A stretch of 64,000 nt of DNA, from assembly GCA_028284905.1 (NCBI GenBank), contig JANQQU010000062.1, forward strand, positions 1 through 64,000. Reading direction: 5' to 3'. This document shows positions 1 through 7,583 of the stretch, one piece after another (position 1 is the first letter of the stretch; each line of letters begins with the position of its first letter). A program made the position numbers and the translations under genes. The DNA is from Calditrichia bacterium (GTDB lineage Bacteria; Calditrichota; Calditrichia; RBG-13-44-9; J075). The notes below the pieces were generated by a model that ran no database searches, had not been told where the DNA came from, and saw only the letters and a program-made list of their open reading frames with translations.

Positions 1-94
1 ACCGGCAATGGCCGCCAAAATTACTGATCACCAATGGACTGTTAGAGAATTGCTAAAAACGATACCTATTAAAAAACAACAGCAAAACGGGTGA
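1..94 (+). mobile_element. C-terminal end of a probable DDE transposase (partial)
   Basis: An open frame enters from the left edge and stops at 92-94. It contains PAMAAKITDHQWTVRELL, which resembles the conserved C-terminal end (TPAMAAGxTDHxW...ELL) of a common DDE transposase type. Only about 30 residues are visible, so the IS family cannot be fixed. The frame overlaps the 3' end of the minus-strand gene at 69-383, as expected if an insertion sequence landed in that gene. No terminal inverted repeat can be confirmed because the element lies outside the window. Confidence 0.45.
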
Positions 95-383
95 CTACCA
101 AAATTTCAGCAAGAAACTCCATAAAGTTTTTGTAAACTTTGATTTTTTGAGGGCGTTGAGCTTCAGATATATCTCGTTCTTTAGTTCTTCGTTGATTATA
201 AATAACTGCTCCAACTGAAGCAAAGACCGTTGCTCCAGCAGCAATTATTGTTGATTGAACATTTTTGTCTAAATCTTTAAATACTAATGATATACTAAAG
301 TATAAAAGCAAAACTGTAATTACTGAAAGTATCGCAATTAAAATGAATCCGAAAAAAATATCGAATTTAAAAAACTTCCTCAT
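69..383 (-). CDS. small membrane protein, probably truncated at its C-terminus
   Basis: This 104-residue protein has two hydrophobic segments, about residues 8-32 and 45-62, followed by a basic soluble stretch (RRTKERDISEAQRPQKI). I do not recognise a named family. Proteins with two N-terminal helices and an RRTKER-type motif normally continue further. Here the last dozen residues become hydrophobic and end exactly where the frame runs into the transposase-like sequence at 1-94. This suggests disruption by an insertion sequence, so the visible C-terminus is probably not native. The DNA is visibly more A+T-rich than the housekeeping genes to the right, which fits acquired DNA. Confidence 0.5.
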   Translation of the reverse strand: MRKFFKFDIFFGFILIAILSVITVLLLYFSISLVFKDLDKNVQSTIIAAGATVFASVGAVIYNQRRTKERDISEAQRPQKIKVYKNFMEFLAEILVVTRFAVVF

Positions 384-469
384 AATCGTTCCTCTGCAGG
401 TCTTACAGCTTTTTGTTCTGGCGTTTGGTTCATATTATCAATTTTTAGATTTCTTCAATTTGATTTCTT

Positions 470-1291
470 CTATTTTTTTTGTAGAGCATCTTTCTTTTCT
501 TGAAGTTCTTTTATCTTTTTAACTTCTTTCTTTATCGGATTTAACAGATAGTCGTCATGCTCCTCTCTGGTCATAGTTTGATCTGCTTTATTAAATATTA
601 AAATTGCTAACTTGCTTGCTGTGCCTACAGAATTGGCTACTAAAATCGAATATGAAAAAAAATCGAAATGTTCATCTCCTAAAAATTGATAGTAATTCAA
701 AGTAGTTCTTTGGTCATCAATGAGTTGTAAAATTTGTTCCCAAATTTCGGAGCTAAGTTTATCACCGTAGTTAATTAGAAATTGTTCAAGTTCCTCCAAG
801 CTCTCTTTGCAGTGTTCATCAAGCTGCTTGATAATAGTAAGAGATTTATCAGGGTCAGCGCTTTTTACAACTTCCAAATCCATTATATAATTTCTTGCTG
901 CTTTTAGGACATCATATTCTTTTGATATGTTTAAACCATTTGGCAGATTACTGGATGCCGATAAACTTCCAAAACAGTATACTGTAACCTCACCATAAGA
1001 CTTGTAAGAGATTATTTTAGAAGTATAATCATCAACAATTTCCAACAATCTTACCAAAAGAAAATTCTTTGATTTTTCCCAAGTCCGTTTCTTTTGCATA
1101 TTGGTAAGAACAACTATAAAAATACTTAAAAAAATTAATTCGATAACAACGCCATGCAATTCAACTATAATACCATTGATATTATCAGGTGAATAAATAA
1201 AACCGTTCCAGAATATTGCACCAATTGCAATGAGTATTAACACAAACAACCCCAAAAGGGGCGCTTTCATTTCTTTTAATGATTCTCTCAT
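470..1291 (-). CDS. hypothetical membrane-anchored protein
   Basis: This 273-residue protein has two transmembrane helices near the N-terminus, about residues 10-32 and 43-64. A long, mostly helical soluble domain follows and ends in a charged Lys/Glu-rich tail that could form a coiled coil. There is no catalytic motif or family I recognise. The start is the ATG at 1289-1291. The gene is A+T-rich and lies between a truncated membrane-protein gene and the LRR-Roc-COR-TIR gene, all on the minus strand, so it belongs to the accessory segment. No functional link to the TIR protein is shown by the sequence. Real gene: likely. Function: unknown. Confidence 0.65.
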   Translation of the reverse strand: MRESLKEMKAPLLGLFVLILIAIGAIFWNGFIYSPDNINGIIVELHGVVIELIFLSIFIVVLTNMQKKRTWEKSKNFLLVRLLEIVDDYTSKIISYKSYGEVTVYCFGSLSASSNLPNGLNISKEYDVLKAARNYIMDLEVVKSADPDKSLTIIKQLDEHCKESLEELEQFLINYGDKLSSEIWEQILQLIDDQRTTLNYYQFLGDEHFDFFSYSILVANSVGTASKLAILIFNKADQTMTREEHDDYLLNPIKKEVKKIKELQEKKDALQKK

Positions 1292-1357
1292 TGTTTACTC
1301 TCGCTTCTTTTGCTTCCTCAGGAATTGCTGTAATTTCCCCTAAATTTTTCCTTTTCT

Positions 1358-1471
1358 CTAAAATTTTACGGTCTCAAACTTCTCCGCAACAGACACCAAA
1401 CGCCTCAACTCATCACTGAGCCGATCTCCCTTCCTGGATGATTTTCCCAAGGTCAACTCATATTCACTCAT
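1358..1471 (-). CDS. small protein translationally coupled to the TIR-Roco gene
   Basis: This 37-residue frame begins MSEYELTLGKSSRKGDRLSD. Its ATG at 1469-1471 overlaps the stop of the upstream LRR-Roc-COR-TIR gene (GATGAGTGA arrangement), so translational coupling is likely. Residues 6-33 are nearly identical to a second frame at 4084-4233 on the other side of the big gene. That copy continues with a different, longer tail, whereas this one ends in ETVKF and stops, so it may be truncated. The sequence is charged and helical, with no recognised family. Retained coding similarity in both copies supports a real peptide. Confidence 0.45.
   Translation of the reverse strand: MSEYELTLGKSSRKGDRLSDELRRLVSVAEKFETVKF
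1373..1456 (-). repeat. 84-bp direct repeat, copy B (downstream of the TIR-Roco gene)
   Basis: By eye this matches 4150-4233 at 78 of 84 positions in the same orientation. The two copies bracket the LRR-Roc-COR-TIR gene, and both encode the same 28-residue stretch in frame. Confidence 0.85.
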
Positions 1472-4025
1472 CCCCATCCAAAATCTCCGCCACCCGATCG
1501 GCCAGGGCAACGAGCACTTTATCCTGTTCATTCTCCGAAAGTCCGGAAAGCGCCTCCGAGGACGGATTGACCGACTGTATTTCCCTTAATGTCTTATTCT
1601 TACTAAACCGGCAAGGCTTAATGATCAGCGGAATAACCACCGCGCCATCGTCTTTGGCTGCTTCCAGGAGCTCGGGGAGCTCTTTCTTCATAATAAAATC
1701 CGAAGCGAGGAAATCGGTGCTGACCAACAGGATGGCCACTTTCGTGGCGGCCAGGGCCTTCTCAATTTCTTCCCGCCAGGCCATACCGGGTTTGATTTTG
1801 GTGTCGTCCCAGAGGTTGACGGCGATGCCTTCATGTTCCAGAACTTTCAAGTGGGGCTGGATACGCGCCAGCCAGTCCTTGTCCTTGTGGGAGTAGCTGA
1901 CGAAGACTTTTTCACGCACGCCGGAAGTTGTTGAATGCCTGGACGGTCTGTCCTTGGGACGAGTAGGGTTGATTACTTCATCCATCAGGCTGCGAATATG
2001 GATGCGCTCATAGCTGTTGTCACATTCGACATGATCTACCCGATCATTTAAGCGTTTCATCAGTTTACGATAGGGAAACAAGTGAGGTTTATCTTCCTCT
2101 TTACAAGTTTCGCAATTACAGGGAATCAGTTTCTCCACCTTCATTTTTTCGAATTGCTCATTGATGCCGTCGATGGTCTCACTAATAATTGTCATGAAAT
2201 CCCGGCGATTTTGGCCGGAGACGCGAATCTCAATATTACGGGCGTCATAGCTTTCGATGATTTCCGCCGGGGTGTTCTCCCGCTCCAGCATCACACCGCG
2301 CTTCCAGACTTTCTCATGGTCATTGATGTAACGATGCAATTGCACAATCGTTTGGGACATAATCCCTTTCGGCATAAAGACATCGTAATTGTAGCGGAGG
2401 AAAAGATTGTTTGTGGTATCCCAGTCGTATGCCGGTTGCTGGTTTGGCAGACGCTCCGGCACAATGTATTCCCCGGAACGATCGATTTCGTAGGTGAGGA
2501 AGAATTTCTCCATTAAACGAAGCAGTTCATCCCGAATCGGTTCAAAATCATCATCCGCCCAGATTGTCTCAGTATCTGACTTGGAGAAACGCCCATTCCG
2601 GCGGCGGAGCAGCTCGTCATCGAGCACTTGATAAACCGCATTGGTCGCCCAGTTCGGTTTCAGGAAGATGGTTTTCCGGAGCAGAGCATCTTCCTGGAAA
2701 TGTAGGAAGACCCCGATGTCATGAAAATATTGGCTGAGCAGCAGGGCATCTTCGCGTTTCTCGATGCCGTTTTCCCTGCAAATGGCCAGGTAGTCCTGCC
2801 GGGAAATGGTCTGGCGTTGTTCCTGCTCCAGTGCTTCCCGAACCTTTGTCCAATTTGCCGGCACCGGGCTGCCGATATGGGGCAAATCAACCGCAAAATA
2901 CTTGACGGCCCGGGCGAGCTTGTCCAGGCGCTCATGGTCACTGTCAGCAAAATCGACGGTGTAAACATCCTTGATGTTCGAAAAACGCTTTTTCATGGCG
3001 GGAATATCGAGATGGCGTTCCCGTCCATGCTTTTCGTTGAGGATGATCAACAAAGGACTCTCTCCACCGAACATTTCGACAATATGCAGCCAATAGTTGA
3101 AGTCGGTGTCTTCATTGCGGCTGTCTGCTACCAGGGCGTAAAGGGAACGCTTGGAAAGAAAGAAGCGGTGCGTAGCTTTATAGATTTCCTGTCCGCCAAA
3201 ATCCCAGAGATTCAGGCGAAAGCGTTCCCCAACCAACTTGTGCGGATGCGGGAAGCCGGGAAAATCTTCCTCTCGTAGGGGGAAATAGTATTGCTTGACC
3301 TCAATGCCGCGAGTGGTATCTTTTTCGCTAGGCAAGTCACAATCCTTGTTTTGCAGTTTGCAGGCCATGCTGGTTTTCCCGGCACCCGGTTCGCCGACGA
3401 TAAGCAGTTTTGCCTCGAAGAGGTAGTCTTCTTGCTGCGCCTTTAATTGGGCGAAATAGTTGCGGATTTTTTCGACATTGCCCCTACTTGTAGCAATTTC
3501 CACGGGTGGGGTTTGTAAGGGATTATTATTCAAATTCAAGTCGCAGTAATCTTTCAAATTGCCGAGGGTCTCCGGCACACTGTTTAACTGGTTATCCTGA
3601 AGAAATAATGTAGTCAGGTTGGTCAAATTGCCGAGGGTCTCCGGCACACTGTTTAACTGGTTATCCTGAAGAAACAATATAGTCAGGTTGGTCAAATTGC
3701 CGAGGGTCCCCGGCACACTGCTTAACTGGTTCGACTCAAGAAACAATGTAGTCAGGTTGGTCAAATTGCCGATGCTCTTCGGCACACTGCTTAACTTATT
3801 AGCATGCAGCGATAAAAATTGTAAATGTTCAAATTGCAGTATAATTTCAGGAAACTCTTTTAGCTCAAGTTCATCCAGTGCCAGCTTTATCACTCGCTGT
3901 TGCTTGTTCAGCTGAAAAGCACCTTTATAGATTTCACTATCATTGAAATCTTTCTCTTCTTCCAAAGAAATCCCCAGCTCAACTACCAATTTTTTAATCA
4001 ATTCCAAATCAGTTGGCATCGACAT
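1464..4025 (-). CDS. LRR-Roc-COR-TIR protein (Roco-family GTPase with TIR effector)
   Basis: This 853-residue multidomain protein has, in order: an N-terminal helical region; leucine-rich repeats of 23 residues (about 60-185); a Roc GTPase with P-loop GEPGAGKTS (Lys217), DTTRG switch and DFGGQE (275-280); a COR-like region (about 390-690); and a TIR domain (705-853) starting EKVFVSYSHKDKDW. Glu782 in FIMKKELPEL lies where TIR NADases carry their catalytic glutamate. The Roc G4 motif is weak (LNEKH instead of NKxD). Roco proteins are GTP-regulated switches. Bacterial TIR domains often cleave NAD+ in abortive-infection immunity, so a sensor-switch-effector role is plausible but inferred. It sits in an accessory segment beside a probable transposase. 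The start at 4025 is the first ATG before the helical N-terminus. Confidence 0.93.
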   Translation of the reverse strand: MSMPTDLELIKKLVVELGISLEEEKDFNDSEIYKGAFQLNKQQRVIKLALDELELKEFPEIILQFEHLQFLSLHANKLSSVPKSIGNLTNLTTLFLESNQLSSVPGTLGNLTNLTILFLQDNQLNSVPETLGNLTNLTTLFLQDNQLNSVPETLGNLKDYCDLNLNNNPLQTPPVEIATSRGNVEKIRNYFAQLKAQQEDYLFEAKLLIVGEPGAGKTSMACKLQNKDCDLPSEKDTTRGIEVKQYYFPLREEDFPGFPHPHKLVGERFRLNLWDFGGQEIYKATHRFFLSKRSLYALVADSRNEDTDFNYWLHIVEMFGGESPLLIILNEKHGRERHLDIPAMKKRFSNIKDVYTVDFADSDHERLDKLARAVKYFAVDLPHIGSPVPANWTKVREALEQEQRQTISRQDYLAICRENGIEKREDALLLSQYFHDIGVFLHFQEDALLRKTIFLKPNWATNAVYQVLDDELLRRRNGRFSKSDTETIWADDDFEPIRDELLRLMEKFFLTYEIDRSGEYIVPERLPNQQPAYDWDTTNNLFLRYNYDVFMPKGIMSQTIVQLHRYINDHEKVWKRGVMLERENTPAEIIESYDARNIEIRVSGQNRRDFMTIISETIDGINEQFEKMKVEKLIPCNCETCKEEDKPHLFPYRKLMKRLNDRVDHVECDNSYERIHIRSLMDEVINPTRPKDRPSRHSTTSGVREKVFVSYSHKDKDWLARIQPHLKVLEHEGIAVNLWDDTKIKPGMAWREEIEKALAATKVAILLVSTDFLASDFIMKKELPELLEAAKDDGAVVIPLIIKPCRFSKNKTLREIQSVNPSSEALSGLSENEQDKVLVALADRVAEILDGDE
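3555..3830 (-). repeat. 69-bp near-identical tandem repeats inside the LRR coding region
   Basis: Units begin at 3555, 3624, 3693 and 3762, a period of exactly 69 bp or 23 codons. The first two differ at very few positions and the fourth is more diverged. They encode the repeat GNLTNLTTLFLQDNQLNSVP. The high DNA identity shows recent expansion or homogenisation of leucine-rich repeat units. Confidence 0.9.
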
Positions 4026-4083
4026 TAATCCTTCTTTGATGGTACAATATTATATCTGGTTGGACCACTGCTGCCGGCGGAAA

Positions 4084-4233
4084 TTACTCCCGCCGGGTAA
4101 AACACTGCAATATCTTCAACAACAACCGTCTAATAATCCCCGAATTCCCCTCAAACTTCTCCGCAACAGACACCAGCCGTTTCAACTCATCACTGAGCCG
4201 ATCACCCTTCCTGGATGGTTTTCCCAAGGTCAA
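4084..4233 (-). pseudogene. second copy of the small repeat-encoded protein, start unclear
   Basis: The frame runs from a TTG at 4231-4233 to a stop at 4084-4086, about 49 codons. Its first 28 codons match codons 6-33 of the small frame at 1358-1471. It then continues with a distinct hydrophobic/basic tail (GNSGIIRRLLLKILQCFTRRE region). No ATG corresponds to the MSEYE start of the other copy, and no Shine-Dalgarno sequence is well placed. It may therefore be the remnant of a gene that once followed a second Roco gene, or a peptide with an unusual start. It lies just upstream of the TIR-Roco gene on the same strand. Confidence 0.4.
4150..4233 (-). repeat. 84-bp direct repeat, copy A (upstream of the TIR-Roco gene)
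   Basis: Partner of the repeat at 1373-1456. The six differences include two adjacent substitutions in one codon, and the reading frame is preserved. Confidence 0.85.
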
Positions 4234-4487
4234 CCCCCTTACGTCTTGTATTACCCCGGGACGCCCTCCTGTTCTGTATATTGAAATAAATATATTCTTT
4301 GTTTTCTTGGCAAGTATTGGATTTACATCATAGTAAGGTCGGATGAAAAAAGCAATGAAAAGGTGAACAGATTGACTTGTTTGGGGCTAAACATTCCTAA
4401 TTTAGAAATATGTTCAGAATCAAAATCTTCACTTATCAATTGACTTCCCACAGCGGATCATTTATATTTTTTCGCTTCTCAAAAGCG

Positions 4488-4563
4488 GCCACTGTAGCTC
4501 AGATGGTAGAGCAGTTCACTCGTAATGATCAGGTCAGCGGTTCGATTCCGCTCAGTGGCTCCA
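4488..4563 (+). tRNA. tRNA-Thr (CGT anticodon)
   Basis: A cloverleaf folds cleanly. The acceptor arms GCCACTG and CAGTGGC pair perfectly, followed by discriminator T and an encoded CCA at 4561-4563. The D stem is GCTC/GAGC. The anticodon loop CTCGTAA gives CGT (reads ACG). The T stem AGCGG/CCGCT encloses TTCGATT. The anticodon stem has one T-T mismatch. Confidence 0.95.
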
Positions 4564-4676
4564 AGAATTTTAGTTTTGCCGCCTTCTTTTTTAATACCAA
4601 TTCCTATTCCAGCGAACAGTTTGCATTTGCTCTAGCAACCATTATATTACTCTAACGATTTAAACGAGGATTGTTG

Positions 4677-5501
4677 ATGTTGCTGCCGCTGAAACTGTTG
4701 AATGCCCTCCTGCCGCTAAGTTACCTGATGCTGGTTTACCTCTATGGACTGCATTTCTTCCGCCGTCCTCGCTGGGCGGATGTTCACATGGGGCGCATGC
4801 TCAAGATTACACTAATCCTCCATTTTGCTGCGATTTGGACGCGGGTGCTGCTGCTGGAACGGTTTCCCCTCACCAATCTCTATGAAGTGCTTACCATGAT
4901 TGCCTTTGCGCTCACCCTGGTCTATTTTTTCGTTGAGCTGCAGAGCAAGGTAAAAACCACTGGTTTTTTTATCCTCATCGTTGCTACCCTGCTTCAGGTG
5001 ATATCATCGCTCAGTATCGATTTCGATCCGCATCTGCCGGAGATCCTGCGCAGTCGCAAATTTGTGCTGCATACTGCCTCAATCTTACTTAGCTATTCCG
5101 CGCTCTTTATTACCGCCACTTATTCACTAATGTATTTACTGCTGTTCAGACAGGTAAAGCATGCCGAATTTGGCCTTTTCTACGGCCGTCTGCCTTCCCT
5201 CGATGAACTGGAAGACATGATCGGTCGCACTGCTATCATTGGTTTTGTTTTTCTCACGGCTGCTATTTTTATCGGCCTCACATTGCGGAAAAGCGAGTTC
5301 CCCGGCATGCCTCACTTCGACCCGAAAGTAATTACCGCCTACCTGGTTTGGGTAATTTACAGCCTGGTGATCTTCGGAAAGCACGTCGGCAAATGGCCCG
5401 GCAAACAACTCGCCTGGCTCTCCCTGATCGGCTTCCTGCTCATCCTCTTCTCCATGTTCGTGGTCAACCTATTCCTCGACACCTTCCACCAATTCGGCTG
5501 A
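4677..5501 (+). CDS. CcsA/HemX-like cytochrome c assembly family membrane protein
   Basis: This is an integral membrane protein of about 274 residues with roughly eight hydrophobic segments, resembling the CcsA/CcmC/HemX family that handles haem in cytochrome c maturation or modulates haem synthesis. Family-like features are the helix around VLHTASILLSYSA and the FDPKVITAYLVWVIY segment near the C-terminus. The tryptophan-rich WWD haem-binding motif of true CcsA/CcmC is absent, which points to the HemX-like branch. I prefer the ATG at 4677, six bases after GAGGA, to the TTG at 4671. The next gene is hemE, consistent with a haem-related role. It follows tRNA-Thr with no terminator seen between them. 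Confidence 0.75.
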   Translation: MLLPLKLLNALLPLSYLMLVYLYGLHFFRRPRWADVHMGRMLKITLILHFAAIWTRVLLLERFPLTNLYEVLTMIAFALTLVYFFVELQSKVKTTGFFILIVATLLQVISSLSIDFDPHLPEILRSRKFVLHTASILLSYSALFITATYSLMYLLLFRQVKHAEFGLFYGRLPSLDELEDMIGRTAIIGFVFLTAAIFIGLTLRKSEFPGMPHFDPKVITAYLVWVIYSLVIFGKHVGKWPGKQLAWLSLIGFLLILFSMFVVNLFLDTFHQFG

Positions 5502-5816
5502 AAAAGACAGAGGTCCCAAAGGGATGTACAGCCGCAGTAGGCAGTAGCAGTTTTTCAGGTTGAAGATCACTTCCCAGTTTACCTTACCAAAACATACCAA
5601 ATCGCCAACTGGCAACTGTTTTTTGATAACTGATAACTGTTCACTGATAACTGCCCACTGACAACTGAAACTATAAAATTGAAAAACCGTACTGGAATAT
5701 TTTGCGTTTGGTATCATTTCAATCGTTCATGATGCTTATTTTGAATGCACAGGAATGTAATCTAGGATAGAGAAATTGTTTAAAGGATTAAACAAAACCA
5801 GGAGAATTCAGGCGCT
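5502..5816. other. intergenic region with an AACTG-rich repeat
   Basis: There is no supported gene between the CcsA/HemX-like gene and hemE. The notable content is the AACTG-rich tract at 5605-5668. The Shine-Dalgarno sequence of hemE (CAGGAGAA, about 5800-5807) lies at the right end. Confidence 0.6.
5605..5668. repeat. short-period repeat built from ACTGATAACTG-like units
   Basis: The tract is composed of overlapping CAACTGGCAACTG, GATAACTGATAACTG and CACTGATAACTG units. Because the units contain the palindromic GTTATCAG/CTGATAAC, they can form several alternative hairpins. A related AACTGCC hairpin occurs at 23184-23225. Confidence 0.7.
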
Positions 5817-6881
5817 ATGAATACTTCATCAGACCATTTATTGACAAAGGCATGCTTCCGACAGCCGGTCTCCCGAACCCCGGTTTGGGTGCTACGGCAA
5901 ACCGGACGCTATCTGCCCCAATATCGCGCTGTGCGAGCAAAAAACAATATTTTCACCATGTATAAAACCCCGGAGCTGAATGCGGAGCTAACCCTGATGC
6001 CCGTCAAGCATATGGATGTGGACGCCGCAGTGTTGTTCACCGACATGCTTTCCATCCCGGAAGCGATGGGCATGAAGCTGAAGCTGGCGAAAGGAAAATG
6101 GCCGGTCTTCGTCGATCCGATCAAAAATGAATACCAGGTAAATCATCTCAATACCATCGATCCTTATGAATCGCTGGACTATGTAATGGACAGCATTCGC
6201 ATCGTGCAAAACGAGCTGGATGAAAAACTGCCTTTAATCGGCATCTGTGGCGCGCCATGGAGTTTGGCCGCTTATATGATTCAGGGAGGCGGCTCGCAAA
6301 GCTTCATCAAGGCGAAGCGCTGGGTATATGCCCGTCCGGAATTAATGCGGAAGATGATGGATAAAATCACCCAATCAGTCATTGAATACTGTGAAGCAAT
6401 CATGGATGTTGGTGTGGACGTCATTCAACTCTCCGATCTTTATGCCGGCGTGCTGGATGAAACTCAATACGAATCCTTCGCATTGCCTTATGTGCGAAAA
6501 ATTATCGACGCGATCCGTCGTCCGGATGTGCCGGTAATTTACCAGTCCAGCCTGCCCCACATTCGCCCGGAGAAACTGCTGGAAACCAATGCCGATGTGT
6601 TTAGTGTCGATTGGACGATGCACCTTGGTCAACTGCGTGATGCGCTGCAAGGCCGTGCCGCGGTGCAAGGCAATCTTGATCCGGCGATCCTCTATGCGAA
6701 AACCGATGATATTCGCGAAGCGGTCCGCACCATGCTGGCGCAATACGGCGAGCATCCCGGACATATCGCTAACCTCGGCTTCGATATTCCACCTGATGTG
6801 CCTTTCGAGCATGCCCGCATGTTTGTGGAAGCGGTGAAGTCCGAGAGCGTCGTTTTTCACAATGCCCTTGGCGTCGCATAG
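5817..6881 (+). CDS. hemE: uroporphyrinogen decarboxylase
   Basis: This 354-residue cytosolic enzyme decarboxylates the four acetate side chains of uroporphyrinogen III to give coproporphyrinogen III in haem synthesis. The N-terminal signature PVWVLRQTGRYLPQYR matches the substrate-binding loop of HemE. The TDMLSIPEAMG, ICGAPWSLAAYMI and QGNLDPAILYA segments are also characteristic, and the length is normal. The ATG at 5817 follows a CAGGAGAA Shine-Dalgarno sequence about ten bases upstream. An intrinsic terminator follows directly at 6904. The neighbouring CcsA/HemX-like gene upstream on the same strand strengthens the haem context. Confidence 0.97.
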   Translation: MNTSSDHLLTKACFRQPVSRTPVWVLRQTGRYLPQYRAVRAKNNIFTMYKTPELNAELTLMPVKHMDVDAAVLFTDMLSIPEAMGMKLKLAKGKWPVFVDPIKNEYQVNHLNTIDPYESLDYVMDSIRIVQNELDEKLPLIGICGAPWSLAAYMIQGGGSQSFIKAKRWVYARPELMRKMMDKITQSVIEYCEAIMDVGVDVIQLSDLYAGVLDETQYESFALPYVRKIIDAIRRPDVPVIYQSSLPHIRPEKLLETNADVFSVDWTMHLGQLRDALQGRAAVQGNLDPAILYAKTDDIREAVRTMLAQYGEHPGHIANLGFDIPPDVPFEHARMFVEAVKSESVVFHNALGVA

Positions 6882-6903
6882 CTTAATTGAAGATAAAACC
6901 TTT

Positions 6904-6942
6904 AAAGGCCAGATACACATTGTTGTGTCTGGCCTTTTTGTT
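6904..6942 (+). terminator. intrinsic terminator of hemE
   Basis: A long stem built from AAAGGCCAGA and its complement TCTGGCCTTT, extended by ACACA/TGTGT pairing, is followed by a T-rich run. It starts 22 bases after the hemE stop. Confidence 0.9.
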
Positions 6943-7002
6943 TTTATGCGACTGAGAGCGTTCCTAAGAAAAACAACCACCCTGGGTAAGAAAAGGCACC
7001 CA

Positions 7003-7140
7003 CATTCATCCTGAGCCCGTCGAAGGGTGAAAAGTCTTTAGGCTTTCATTCCTCAAAACGAATTAGGAGTCGATTTTAAATTCAATCCAATTAACTTGGT
7101 CTCTGCATGTGTTCACCCTTCGGCGGGCTCAGGATGAATG
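7003..7140. repeat. inverted pair of a REP-like 28-bp sequence
   Basis: The left arm 7003-7030 (CATTCATCCTGAGCCCGTCG...) and right arm 7113-7140 are reverse complements with a single mismatch, separated by 82 bases. The core GGGCTCAGGATGAATG resembles a dispersed intergenic element seen in many unrelated bacterial genomes. Confidence 0.9.
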
Positions 7141-7523
7141 GATATTGTTCTTTTATTGGGATTCCAGCGATTATATTTTGCCCAACCTGCCATTGCCCGC
7201 TTGCGCCATTTCGAATAATACTGTGCAGTTTTTGCATAGATTGCACACAGTGTCGAATTAATTCCCATACCCTCTCCAGTGCTCGCGAAAAATAATTTTT
7301 TCTGTTTATATTTTTTTGCTGCAGATATACTGATTCAAGGTCATCTTCAAGTTGAGAAATTTGTATTGTATAAACTTGCAAATATTAAGCATAAACAGTG
7401 CGGAATAGGGGAGAAGGTGGAAATTCTCCAAGAAGCAAGTGCGTTTTTAGTCGGGTGAAGTTTCTAAGCAGAATTGCTTGCCAGTAATGCATTGTCGCCC
7501 AAAGATCTCTCGTCCTCCAGTTT

Positions 7524-7551
7524 TTGGCACAGCGTTTGTTCTAACTATAGC
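7524..7551 (+). promoter_or_regulatory. candidate promoter of the STAS gene
   Basis: TTGGCA (7524-7529) and TATAGC (7546-7551) are separated by 16 bases, about 30 bases before the Shine-Dalgarno sequence of the STAS gene. The match is reasonable but not decisive. Confidence 0.4.
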
Positions 7552-7583
7552 AGTTACAAACAAAAACAACAATGGAGGTTGTG

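Larger units (their letters stand above)
6943..7583. other. intergenic region with an inverted repeat pair and a candidate promoter
   Basis: No convincing gene lies between the hemE terminator and the STAS gene. The region holds the REP-like inverted pair at 7003-7140 and the candidate promoter at 7524-7551. A 96-codon minus-strand frame at 7091-7381 was considered and rejected. Confidence 0.55.

Noticed and set aside
3555-3830. CRISPR-like regular repeats
   Set aside because: The repeats are contiguous 69-bp coding units without spacers and encode leucine-rich repeats.
4488-4563. tRNA-Thr as integration site of the accessory segment at 1-4233
   Set aside because: The 3' end of the tRNA faces away from that segment, and I saw no copy of it within 1-4487.
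7091-7381. A 96-codon minus-strand frame
   Set aside because: Its C-terminal third is translation of the dispersed 28-bp repeat, there is no good ribosome-binding site, and I recognise no family.
7524-7540. Possible sigma-54 promoter (TGGCAC-N5-TTGT)
   Set aside because: The -12 element has GT instead of the near-invariant GC, and a sigma-70-type promoter fits the same bases.
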